Positions 1-5,658 of a stretch of 6,757 nucleotides of DNA are shown in pieces. The stretch comes from an uncultured Corynebacterium sp. (GTDB lineage: Bacteria > Actinomycetota > Actinomycetes > Mycobacteriales > Mycobacteriaceae). Each line of letters opens with the position of its first letter. Position 1 is the stretch's first letter. The translations under genes and the position numbers were made by a program. Below the pieces are notes generated by a model, which worked only from the letters and a program-made list of their open reading frames with translations, searched no databases and had not been told where the DNA came from. The stretch lies in assembly GCF_937999985.1 (NCBI RefSeq), contig NZ_CALLDG010000144.1:1-6757 (forward strand). Direction: 5' to 3'.

Positions 1-240
1 GAACAGGGAGTGGTTGGTGTGGCCACCCAGGTTGAAAGCCAGGTCCTTGGACAGAGCGGTAACTACGCCAGCGATGGAGCCATCCTTGCGGGCAGCCTCC
101 AGCTTCTCGAGGGCAGCGTTAGCGCCGTTAACGTAGTTCTGGTGGTGCTTGGTGTGGTGCAGCTCCATGATCTCGCCGGAGATGTGGGGCTCCAGAGCGT
201 CGTATGCGTAGTCCAGCTCGGGAAGTTCGTACTTAGCCAT
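1..240 (-). CDS. sodA: Superoxide dismutase, Mn/Fe family, 5' part only
   Basis: This is a cytoplasmic enzyme that disproportionates superoxide to oxygen and hydrogen peroxide. Only the first 80 codons are present and the window edge cuts the gene. The protein opens MAKYELPELDYAYDALEPHI, the typical start of the family. The helical-hairpin motif MELHHTKHHQNYV supplies the first metal ligand, His28, and the active-site residues His32 and Tyr36. GGHTNHSLF supplies the second metal ligand, His77. The remaining ligands (Asp and His of the C-terminal domain) lie outside the window, so Mn versus Fe preference cannot be read here; corynebacterial homologues are generally Mn enzymes. The ATG at 238-240 is preceded by AAAGGAA (252-258 on the plus strand, 11 nt away), a good ribosome binding site. 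The gene is divergent from ldh across a 235-bp intergenic region. Confidence 0.95.
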   Translation of the reverse strand, partial: MAKYELPELDYAYDALEPHISGEIMELHHTKHHQNYVNGANAALEKLEAARKDGSIAGVVTALSKDLAFNLGGHTNHSLF

Positions 241-296
241 AGTTTCTAAAGTTCCTTTCACACGTCGGAAGTGCTTATGACAACAAGTGTGGCGCG

Positions 297-302
297 AAAA
301 TA
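297..302 (-). promoter_or_regulatory. Candidate -10 box for sodA
   Basis: Read on the minus strand this is TATTTT followed by CG, which fits the tail of the corynebacterial extended -10 consensus GnTAnAnTnG apart from the central A. It would start a transcript near position 290, with a leader of about 50 nt that contains the sodA ribosome binding site. No convincing -35 hexamer lies 17 nt upstream (GATAGA), which is common in Corynebacterium. This is an inference from motif matching only. Confidence 0.35.
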
Positions 303-337
303 TGGTTCCTGCAAGGTTTTCTATCAGTAACTTTTTA

Positions 338-432
338 TTTATTGACGCCACGTTTCAAAAGTTCAATGCTCAGAAACTCTTGTGGTGAGCGTGTCTGGGC
401 CGAGCGCTATGCTGGCCGTGGGCGTCAATAAA
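338..432. repeat. Perfect 12-bp inverted repeat in the sodA/ldh intergenic region
   Basis: TTTATTGACGCC at 338-349 is the exact reverse complement of GGCGTCAATAAA at 421-432, with 71 bp between the arms. The arms do not extend further on either side. The left arm contains TTGACG, a good -35-like hexamer on the plus strand; the right arm contains the same hexamer facing sodA. The repeat could be paired operator half-sites, two facing promoter elements, or coincidence. The match is directly visible; its function is not known. Confidence 0.6.
406..415 (+). promoter_or_regulatory. Candidate extended -10 box for ldh
   Basis: GCTATGCTGG matches GnTAnAnTnG at every fixed position except the second consensus A (G here). 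Transcription would begin near 420, giving a leader of about 55 nt and placing the right arm of the inverted repeat at the very start of the transcript. A competing arrangement is TTGACG (342-347) with a 17-nt spacer to AATGCT (365-370). Neither is tested. Confidence 0.35.
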
Positions 433-475
433 GAACGAAGGCACCTACAGGGCAACCAGAAGGAAGAAGGCCACA

Positions 476-1465
476 GTGACTGCTCCACAACCGCACAATG
501 ACACCACCACCGCACCACCGACCCCCGGCTCCAAGATCGTTCTCATCGGCGCGGGCGACGTCGGCATCGCCTACGCATACACCCTGGTCAACCAGGGTTT
601 GACCGACCACCTGGCCATCATCGACCTGGACGAGCGTAAGACCTGGGGCCACGTGCAGGACCTCAACCACGCAGTGCCGTGGTCGCATCACAATACCCGC
701 GTGACGGTCGGCACCTACGAGGACTGCCGCGATGCCGCGATGGTCTGCATCTGCGCGGGCGCGGCGCAGAAGCCGGGGGAGACTCGACTGGACCTCGTTG
801 CCAAGAACACCGCAATCTTCAAGACGATCGTCGGCGACGTGATGGAACACGGCTTCAACGGCATCTTCCTGGTTGCCAGCAACCCGGTGGACATCCTGAG
901 CTACGCGACGTGGAAGTTCTCCGGCATGGACTCCAGCCGCGTGATCGGCTCCGGCACGATCCTGGATACCGCGCGCTTCCGCTACGCGCTGGGCCGCTAC
1001 TTCGACCTCGCGCCGACTTCCGTGCACGCCTACGTGATCGGCGAGCACGGGGATACCGAGCTGCCGGTGCTATCCGCCGGTTCGGTGGCAGGCACTTCCA
1101 TCCACCACCGGCTGGAGTTGATCGGCGAATCCGCCGACGAGGACGTCGACGAGATCTTCGTGAAGACCCGCGACGCGGCCTACGAGATCATCCAGGCCAA
1201 GGGCTCCACCAGCTTCGGCATCGGCATGGGGCTGGCGCGCATCACCCAGGCGGTGTTCAGCAACCAGGATGTTGTGCTGCCGATCTCCACTCTGCTGCAG
1301 GGCGAGTACGGATTCGAGGACATCTACATCGGCACTCCCGCGGTGATTAACCGCCAGGGCGTGCGCCATGCCGTGGAGCTGCAGCTGGACGCCGAAGAAA
1401 AGGAGAGGTTCGACCACTCCGCGAACGTGTTGCGCAAGGTGATGGGCGAAGCCGGACTAATTTGA
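476..1465 (+). CDS. ldh: L-lactate dehydrogenase
   Basis: This cytoplasmic NAD-dependent enzyme interconverts pyruvate and L-lactate. The 329-residue protein shows the NAD-binding GAGDVG motif (25-30) and the active-site loop QKPGETR (98-104), where Gln98 is typical of lactate rather than malate dehydrogenase. Asp164 and Arg167 of the substrate site and the catalytic His191 in GEHGDTE are present. Arg169 and His184 correspond to Arg173 and His188, the fructose-1,6-bisphosphate-binding residues of allosteric bacterial enzymes, so FBP activation is plausible. It closely resembles C. glutamicum LdhA as I remember it, but carries a Thr/Pro-rich N-terminal extension of about 13 residues. The GTG start at 476 is preceded by a purine-rich AGGAAGAAGG (461-470), and no alternative in-frame ATG occurs before the Rossmann motif. 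glpQ follows in the same direction. Confidence 0.96.
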   Translation: MTAPQPHNDTTTAPPTPGSKIVLIGAGDVGIAYAYTLVNQGLTDHLAIIDLDERKTWGHVQDLNHAVPWSHHNTRVTVGTYEDCRDAAMVCICAGAAQKPGETRLDLVAKNTAIFKTIVGDVMEHGFNGIFLVASNPVDILSYATWKFSGMDSSRVIGSGTILDTARFRYALGRYFDLAPTSVHAYVIGEHGDTELPVLSAGSVAGTSIHHRLELIGESADEDVDEIFVKTRDAAYEIIQAKGSTSFGIGMGLARITQAVFSNQDVVLPISTLLQGEYGFEDIYIGTPAVINRQGVRHAVELQLDAEEKERFDHSANVLRKVMGEAGLI

Positions 1466-1498
1466 GCTGGGCTGTTCTAAGCGGGGCTGATTTAAGTA
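1454..1498 (+). repeat. Three degenerate 15-bp tandem units across the ldh stop codon
   Basis: Three consecutive 15-bp blocks line up: GGACTAATTTGAGCT, GGGCTGTTCTAAGCG and GGGCTGATTTAAGTA. Neighbouring units agree at roughly two thirds of positions. The first contains the TGA stop of ldh, and the others carry TAA triplets. No hairpin with a U run is seen here, so this is not an ordinary intrinsic terminator. Confidence 0.45.
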
Positions 1499-1515
1499 AA
1501 CAACAAGTGAAACTT

Positions 1516-1520
1516 GGAGG
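1516..1520 (+). promoter_or_regulatory. Shine-Dalgarno GGAGG that would serve a GTG start at 1530
   Basis: GGAGG lies 9 nt before GTG at 1530, an ideal distance. That GTG is in frame with glpQ and would add 15 residues ahead of the conserved MKIVAHRG start. It is the main argument for the longer form of the protein. Against it, the added residues resemble nothing in the family. Confidence 0.5.
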
Positions 1521-1560
1521 CTGTCGGGCGTGAGCGGATGCCGGTTGCAGGCCGGCGCAC

Positions 1561-1566
1561 TAAAAA
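1561..1566 (+). promoter_or_regulatory. Candidate -10 box for a leaderless glpQ transcript
   Basis: TAAAAA (or AAAAAT shifted by one) lies 7-8 nt before the ATG at 1575, where transcription starting at the -10 would yield an mRNA beginning at or next to the ATG. The purine-rich AGAGGG just before the ATG ends only 1 nt from it, too close for a working ribosome binding site. The hexamer misses one consensus base and no -35 is evident. Confidence 0.3.
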
Positions 1567-1574
1567 TAGAGGGT

Positions 1575-2501
1575 ATGAAAATTGTCGCCCACCGCGGAGC
1601 CTCCAAGGAACGCCCAGAACACACCCTGGCAGCCTATGAACTGGCCGAGCAAAGGGGAGCGGACGGCTTCGAATGCGACATCCGCCTGACCCGCGACGGG
1701 GAGCTCGTCTGCCTGCACGACCGCACCGTAGACCGGGTGGCGGTGGACAAGCCCGCGAAATCAAACGGCGTGGTCAGCGAGATGACGTTGGCGCAGCTGC
1801 GGGAGCTGAACGTCGGCACTCCCGAGGAGCCCGCGCAGGTGCTTACTCTGCGCGAGCTGCTGACCTTCTTTAACGACGTGAATTCCTCGCGTATCGACGC
1901 CGGGCAGGAGCATAGCCAGAGAGCGGAGACGGCTGGCGCTGGAGAGGGGGCGTCACTAAAGAAAGACATCTTTATCGAGACCAAGCACCCGAACCGCTAC
2001 GGACCCAAGGTCGAGCACGCCCTGCACTATGAACTGCAGCGGGCGCACCTGGCGGAGAGCGCGCACGTGCACCTGATCAGCTTCAGCCCGCAATCGCTGG
2101 TGCGCTTCAAGATGATCAACCCGGCGGTTCACCGCATTCTGTTGCGGCGCGAGTACCAGCGCATGCTCAACCCGGGGCTTGAGGCGCTGCAGGTGGTGGA
2201 CGCCCACGGCCTGTCGGTCGCGCGTGGTCGGATTCGCCCCGACATCATCGGCCGCTTCGGCGATGGAACCTACGTGTGGACCGCCGACAAGGAGGACGAA
2301 GTGCGGTGGGCCGCGCGGCAGGGCGTGACCTGGCTGGCGACGAACTACCCCGGGCGGGCGCGGATGTGGCGCGACAGTGAGCTGGGGTTGGACAAGCTGG
2401 CTCCAGACAACTTGGCCCCAGACAAGCTGGGAGCAGCTAGAGAAACCAGTGCTGCTGCATTTTCCTTGGTGCAGCCAGGTACAATTAACGACCGTGGCTA
2501 A
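1575..2501 (+). CDS. glpQ: Cytoplasmic glycerophosphodiester phosphodiesterase
   Basis: The enzyme hydrolyses glycerophosphodiesters from phospholipid turnover to glycerol 3-phosphate and an alcohol. Family motifs appear in order: HRG (6-8) with catalytic His6, PEHT (14-17), metal ligands Glu33 and Asp35 in FECDIRLTRDGE, the second catalytic His48 in CLHD, and metal-site Glu135 with Lys137 in FIETKHP. There is no signal peptide, so it should act in the cytoplasm. From the ATG the protein has 308 residues. Residues about 103-128 form a hydrophilic Ala/Gly/Glu-rich insert before the IETK strand, and the C terminus after NYPGRAR is a low-complexity tail with a DKLAP-type repeat (273-287). The ATG at 1575 was chosen because it gives the conserved MKIVAHRG start; a GTG at 1530 with a strong ribosome binding site is the alternative. 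The gene end overlaps the DUF5926 start by 8 bp. Confidence 0.93.
   Translation: MKIVAHRGASKERPEHTLAAYELAEQRGADGFECDIRLTRDGELVCLHDRTVDRVAVDKPAKSNGVVSEMTLAQLRELNVGTPEEPAQVLTLRELLTFFNDVNSSRIDAGQEHSQRAETAGAGEGASLKKDIFIETKHPNRYGPKVEHALHYELQRAHLAESAHVHLISFSPQSLVRFKMINPAVHRILLRREYQRMLNPGLEALQVVDAHGLSVARGRIRPDIIGRFGDGTYVWTADKEDEVRWAARQGVTWLATNYPGRARMWRDSELGLDKLAPDNLAPDKLGAARETSAAAFSLVQPGTINDRG
2391..2435 (+). repeat. Three 15-bp tandem units in the 3' end of glpQ
   Basis: GACAAGCTGGCTCCA, GACAACTTGGCCCCA and GACAAGCTGGGAGCA follow one another directly and encode DKLAP, DNLAP and DKLGA. The repeat sits past the conserved phosphodiesterase fold, in the tail of the protein. It looks like a local duplication; copy number could vary between strains. 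Confidence 0.75.
2480..2485 (+). promoter_or_regulatory. Candidate -10 box for a leaderless DUF5926 transcript
   Basis: TACAAT, preceded by GG, matches the corynebacterial extended -10 (GnTAnAnT) at all core positions. It lies inside the end of glpQ and 8 nt before the GTG at 2494, so RNA synthesis would begin at or within about 2 nt of the start codon. The only Shine-Dalgarno-like bases upstream (AGG at 2477-2479) are 14 nt away, too distant to be useful. No clear -35 is visible. Confidence 0.5.
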
Positions 2502-3408
2502 GAAGAAAAAGAATCAAGAGAACCTGCCCGAGGGCATGAGCCGCCGCCAGGCGAAGCTCGCTGCCCGCGCCGCGGAACGCGCGAAGCTGCAGAAGGACCC
2601 GCGCCCCTTCGATGGTTTCGCCATGGAGGCCGACCTGATCGCCCTGCAGGAATTCGTCCCCTCGGCGCACTTCGTTGCCGACGTGAAGGACGCGGAGCAC
2701 AAGATCTCCATCGTTACCGTCCTCCCGGGTGCGGTCGCAGCACTGCGCCGCTCAGAGGAAGACGGCGGTGAGGCTTTTGTTGCACTGCAGACTCAGCGTC
2801 GTGGTGACAACCCGAACCGCGACCTGGCATTCGCCCTGAACTGGGTAAAGCAGGCCGAGCCGGGCCAGTCCCTGGAGGTCGGCGTGGCCGACGGCACCGA
2901 GCCCGCCCTGGCGGACATCCTGAACAAGGACGCTGCCTCGGAGATCACCGTCGCCCAGGACTTCGCCTGGTGGCTGACCGAGGAAAACCGCAACAACCCG
3001 CAGATCGCCGCCACCCTGCAGCGCGCCAACGAGTCCGTGCTGCCGTCTGAGCGCGTGGAGGCGGACATCAAGGGCGCCGCATGGTGGATTGATCCGTCCG
3101 ACAAGGCGCACATCCGCTGGGTTCGCCAGGAGGGCGAGGAGGAGCTGCTGAACGCTCTGGCACGCCTGCACGCCGCTGGTGAACTGCACCTGGGCGAGGG
3201 CTCCAAGTTCGCCGGTGTGTTCCGCACCCACGGCATCCTGGTTCCGGTGTGGGACCTGGACCGTAGCCGCGAGTCCGCTTCCTGGAAGGAAGGCCTGGAG
3301 GCACTGGATCCGAAGATCGCAGAAGCCCTGGCCAAGGATGCTCCGCTGACTGCCGACGAGCAGAAGGCCAAGCAGACCATCCAGTCCCGCGAGGTAACCA
3401 TCCGCTAG
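2494..3408 (+). CDS. DUF5926-type conserved actinobacterial protein, function unknown
   Basis: The 304-residue soluble protein opens MAKKKKNQENLPEGMSRRQA, a very basic, probably disordered and coiled N-terminal arm of about 40 residues. A mixed domain follows (from FDGFAMEADLIALQEFVPSA at about residue 41), and the protein ends in a charged helical segment. I recognise the overall pattern as the DUF5926 family of Actinobacteria, whose biochemical role I do not know. No catalytic motif, signal peptide or membrane segment is visible. The Lys/Arg-rich arm would suit contact with nucleic acid or ribosomes, but that is speculation. GTG at 2494 was chosen because it begins exactly at the conserved MAKKKK start; the longer in-frame reading from 2377 adds residues unrelated to the family. 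It overlaps glpQ by 8 bp, probably has its own promoter there, and ends in tandem TAG TAG stops. Confidence 0.85.
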   Translation: MAKKKKNQENLPEGMSRRQAKLAARAAERAKLQKDPRPFDGFAMEADLIALQEFVPSAHFVADVKDAEHKISIVTVLPGAVAALRRSEEDGGEAFVALQTQRRGDNPNRDLAFALNWVKQAEPGQSLEVGVADGTEPALADILNKDAASEITVAQDFAWWLTEENRNNPQIAATLQRANESVLPSERVEADIKGAAWWIDPSDKAHIRWVRQEGEEELLNALARLHAAGELHLGEGSKFAGVFRTHGILVPVWDLDRSRESASWKEGLEALDPKIAEALAKDAPLTADEQKAKQTIQSREVTIR

Positions 3409-3414
3409 TAGCGG
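3402..3414. terminator. Short hairpin at the convergent gene junction, possible terminator
   Basis: CCGCTA and TAGCGG form 6-bp perfect arms around a single base, with the DUF5926 stop codon inside. Further small palindromes follow: GACTAGTC at 3428-3435, and AGCTG/CAGCT arms at 3448-3452 and 3460-3464. None has a U run on either strand, so this is a weak terminator candidate. Its position between converging genes is the main support. Confidence 0.25.
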
Positions 3415-3464
3415 CTGGTTAGCGGCTGACTAGTCTGGCTGGCTAGCAGCTGGTTAACGCAGCT
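3409..3464. repeat. Degenerate 11-bp repeats filling the gap between DUF5926 and lcpB
   Basis: Successive blocks are TAGCGGCTGGT, TAGCGGCTGAC, TAGTCTGGCTGGC, TAGCAGCTGGT and TAACGCAGCT. Because the period of 11 (13 in the third block) is not a multiple of 3 and each unit begins with TAG or TAA, stops occur in several plus-strand frames. The last units run into the 3' end of lcpB and supply its stop codon on the minus strand. Confidence 0.6.
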
Positions 3465-4836
3465 CCGCGAACATCTCCTCTGCGCCGGCATCGTCCCACA
3501 GTGCGACGTTGCCGGCGTAAGTGTTTTCGTAGCCAGCGATCGGCACGGTTTCCTGCTTCGCGCCGCCGGCCATGGCCAGGCCCAGTGAGGCGAGGTTCCA
3601 CACGTGGTCGCCCTCGTTGACCTTCATGTTCGCGCTGAGGGCATCCGCGACCTTCAAGTTCTTGAACGGATTCAGCAGAGTGCCGGGGGACTTGATCTTG
3701 TTGGACAGCGCGGCCAGGAACTTGCGCTGGCGCTCCACGCGATCCAGGTCTCCCTGCGCCGAGGTGTAGCGGGAGCGCACGTACCCCAGCGCGGTCGGGC
3801 CATCGAGTTCCTGGCAGCCGGCCTGCAGTTTGATGCCCGCCATTGGGTCATCCAGCGGCTCGTCCAGGCACATCTCCACGCCGCCGACCGCGTCGACAAC
3901 ATTGGCGAATCCGCCGAAGCCGATCTCTGCGTAGTGGTCCAGGTGGATGCCCGTCGCCTGCTCCACGGTCTGCTGCAGCAGCGCCGGACCGCCGAGGGAA
4001 AACGCCTGGTTGAGCTTGTTTTGCCCGTAGCCGGGGATGTCCACCCAGCTATCGCGCGGCAGGGAGAGCATGGTCGCGTCTCCGCCGAAGCGGGGAATGT
4101 GCACCACCATGATCGTGTCTGTGCGCCCCACCGATTCATCCAGCTCCCCGGCCATCAGACGGTCAGCGTCTTCCTCGCTTAGCCCGGCACGGGAATCCGA
4201 ACCAACCAGGAGCCAGTTGGTGCCGGAGGTGCTTCCCAGACGGCCGTCGTAATCCTGCAGGGCATCGATGCGCTGGAGTTTCGTATCGATCCACACGGCG
4301 GCGCCGATGCTGAATGCCAGCACGATGGCCAGCAACAGACCTAGCGCTTTGAAGAAGCCGAAGCGCTTGCGCTTCCGTGGTCGCTGGGTAGCTCGCCCGC
4401 GGGGGCGCCGAGTGGAGCGCGGGGGTTCGCCCCTGCCAGCACGGCCCCTGCCGGAGCGGTCGTCTGGGTAGCCGCCGAACTGCGGATCGCCGAAAGGTTG
4501 ACCCTGTTGGCCCGGCTGTGGCTGGTAGCCCCGGTCGGCATTGAGGGTGGCATCGCGCGGCGGGAGCGGCTCGGCTCGGCGGTAGCGCGGCCCTTCGGGC
4601 TGATTCGGGATCTCGCGGCGCTGGGGCTGGTTGCGCCTGGTGGGTTCGTTGCCCGTGGGGCGCGTGTGGCCCTCCTTGTTGCTCGGAGGGATGACGCCCT
4701 TACGTACCGGCCGCCCGTAGCGATCCAGGATGGGCTTGCCGTGACGATCCCGGGCGATCTCCATGCCTCCGGTGCCATCCGTGCCGCCGGAATTGCTGGC
4801 GGGGCGGCGGGAGCCGAAATTATCGCGAGAATTCAT
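3454..4836 (-). CDS. lcpB: LytR-CpsA-Psr (LCP) family cell-wall ligase, LcpB-like
   Basis: LCP proteins transfer lipid-linked glycopolymers (in corynebacteria, arabinogalactan) onto peptidoglycan outside the membrane. The 460-residue protein has a long cytoplasmic tail (1-158) rich in Arg, Pro, Gln and Gly, one membrane anchor (about 160-183), then the LCP domain. Visible motifs are LLVGSDSR (209-216), RTDTIMV (238-244), LSLPRDSWVDIPGYG (257-271, Arg261 and Asp262), KLNQAFSLGGP (274-284) and RSRYTSAQGDLDRVERQR (354-371), which hold the arginines and aspartates that bind pyrophosphate and metal. Cys323 and Cys341 could form an extracytoplasmic disulphide. There is no C-terminal LytR_C domain, unlike LcpA, so LcpB is the better match. 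The ATG at 4834-4836 was chosen because a -10 box lies 7 nt upstream; a reading from 4878 adds 14 residues across that promoter. The upstream CPBP gene ends 81 bp away. Confidence 0.92.
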   Translation of the reverse strand: MNSRDNFGSRRPASNSGGTDGTGGMEIARDRHGKPILDRYGRPVRKGVIPPSNKEGHTRPTGNEPTRRNQPQRREIPNQPEGPRYRRAEPLPPRDATLNADRGYQPQPGQQGQPFGDPQFGGYPDDRSGRGRAGRGEPPRSTRRPRGRATQRPRKRKRFGFFKALGLLLAIVLAFSIGAAVWIDTKLQRIDALQDYDGRLGSTSGTNWLLVGSDSRAGLSEEDADRLMAGELDESVGRTDTIMVVHIPRFGGDATMLSLPRDSWVDIPGYGQNKLNQAFSLGGPALLQQTVEQATGIHLDHYAEIGFGGFANVVDAVGGVEMCLDEPLDDPMAGIKLQAGCQELDGPTALGYVRSRYTSAQGDLDRVERQRKFLAALSNKIKSPGTLLNPFKNLKVADALSANMKVNEGDHVWNLASLGLAMAGGAKQETVPIAGYENTYAGNVALWDDAGAEEMFAELR

Positions 4837-4843
4837 GGGGACA

Positions 4844-4849
4844 ATAATA
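4844..4849 (-). promoter_or_regulatory. Candidate -10 box for a leaderless lcpB transcript
   Basis: On the minus strand the sequence GTTATTATTG matches GnTAnAnTnG except at the second consensus A. The TATTAT core ends 7 nt before the lcpB ATG, and no Shine-Dalgarno sequence is present in the intervening TGTCCCC or nearby. TTGACG at 4873-4878 (minus) resembles a -35 but at a 23-nt spacing, longer than usual. A leaderless mRNA is the simplest reading. Confidence 0.5.
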
Positions 4850-4917
4850 ACGGGTTCCGGGGACAGTGCTGGCGTCAATGCAGTGGTACAGCAGCGCTCG
4901 CAGAGTCCGGCAGCGCA

Positions 4918-5658
4918 CTAAAACAGCACAGCGTAGCCGACGAATGCGACGGTATCGATCAGCCCGTGGCCGATGACGAGGGGCCAGATCCGCCCGGTTC
5001 GCTTGAAGTACCAGAGGTAGATGACACCCATGATGATGTTGCCCAGCCCGGCGGAATACCCCTGGTAAAGGTGGTAGCTGCCCCGCAGCAGCGCGCTGGC
5101 GGCGAACACCCACGCCCAGCTGATGCGCAGCTGTCGGAGGCGCGTGCTGAGCCAAGCCACGACCACCAGCTCCTCGGCGAATCCATTGGCCCAGGAGTTC
5201 ACTATCAGCAGCGGAAACCGCCACCAGGATTCATCCAGCCCCGTGGGTACGACTTGCTTTGATAGCCCCAGGTGCACCGCGCCGAGATAAAACGCCAGCC
5301 CCGGCAGCCCGATGATCGCGGCCAGCCCCGCCCCGTGCAGCCAGTCCCGGCCTCGCATCCGCCAGCTGCGCACCAGCGCCGGGATGGGCAGGTGCCGTAG
5401 CAGCAGGAATATCGCCAGCCCGCCCCAGGCGAAGAGCACGCCACTGGAGAGCAGCTGCAGTATCGGATCCAGCCAGGGCAGCGTCGACTGCGCCTGGTTG
5501 AGGGTGGTTTTTTGATCGTTGAGCGCCTCTGGGCTGACGGTTGCTTCTACCAGCCGGGCGATGGCGCGCAGCCCCGAGGTGCCGAAGGTGATGCCCAGGA
5601 CAAGCAGCAGTTCCCATCGCAGTGCCGTGCGATCGCGGGTACTAGTGCTCATGCTCAT
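4918..5658 (-). CDS. CPBP-family intramembrane protein (Abi/CAAX protease-like)
   Basis: This is a 246-residue polytopic membrane protein of the CPBP family, whose members include Rce1-type CAAX proteases and bacteriocin-immunity proteins. Hydrophobic segments lie near residues 17-37, 66-87, 108-130, 149-170, 181-192, 203-218 and 224-245. The family motifs are present: EE at 162-163 (in AEELVVVAWL), His196 in RGSYHLYQG, and His231/Asp235 in GHGLID. The usual Arg of EExxxR is replaced by Val167, a variant I associate with an actinobacterial subgroup. Substrate and proteolytic activity are unknown. The ATG at 5656-5658 overlaps the amidase end by 17 bp; a second ATG two codons later (5650-5652) also fits. 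Neither has a ribosome binding site, so translation is probably coupled to the amidase. Longer readings back to 5817 only run antiparallel to nothing but lie out of frame inside the amidase gene and are rejected. Confidence 0.88.
   Translation of the reverse strand: MSMSTSTRDRTALRWELLLVLGITFGTSGLRAIARLVEATVSPEALNDQKTTLNQAQSTLPWLDPILQLLSSGVLFAWGGLAIFLLLRHLPIPALVRSWRMRGRDWLHGAGLAAIIGLPGLAFYLGAVHLGLSKQVVPTGLDESWWRFPLLIVNSWANGFAEELVVVAWLSTRLRQLRISWAWVFAASALLRGSYHLYQGYSAGLGNIIMGVIYLWYFKRTGRIWPLVIGHGLIDTVAFVGYAVLF

Noticed and set aside
10..249. Plus-strand frame over the left edge
   Set aside because: The opposite strand encodes a clear superoxide dismutase with metal-ligand motifs.
425..1048. 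Minus-strand frame of 207 codons across ldh
   Set aside because: It is a shadow of ldh, has no family resemblance, and would run through the ldh start and promoter.
2377..2493. Longer N terminus for the DUF5926 protein
   Set aside because: The added residues are the glpQ repeat region read in another frame, and the family start MAKKKK begins at 2494.
4837..4878. Upstream start for lcpB adding 14 residues
   Set aside because: It would translate across the probable -10 box, and no ribosome binding site favours it.
4870..4879. Third copy of the TTGACGCCA motif, upstream of lcpB, as part of a regulon with the sodA/ldh inverted repeat
   Set aside because: A 10-bp match is expected many times by chance in a window of this size, and no second arm is present.
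4894..4916. Hairpin after the CPBP gene as a terminator
   Set aside because: The GCGCT/AGCGC arms are only 5 bp with a 13-nt loop and no U run follows.
4498..5262. Long plus-strand open frame of 254 codons antisense to lcpB and the CPBP gene
   Set aside because: It spans two well-supported minus-strand genes and their promoter gap, and has no recognisable domain; long antisense frames are common in GC-rich DNA.
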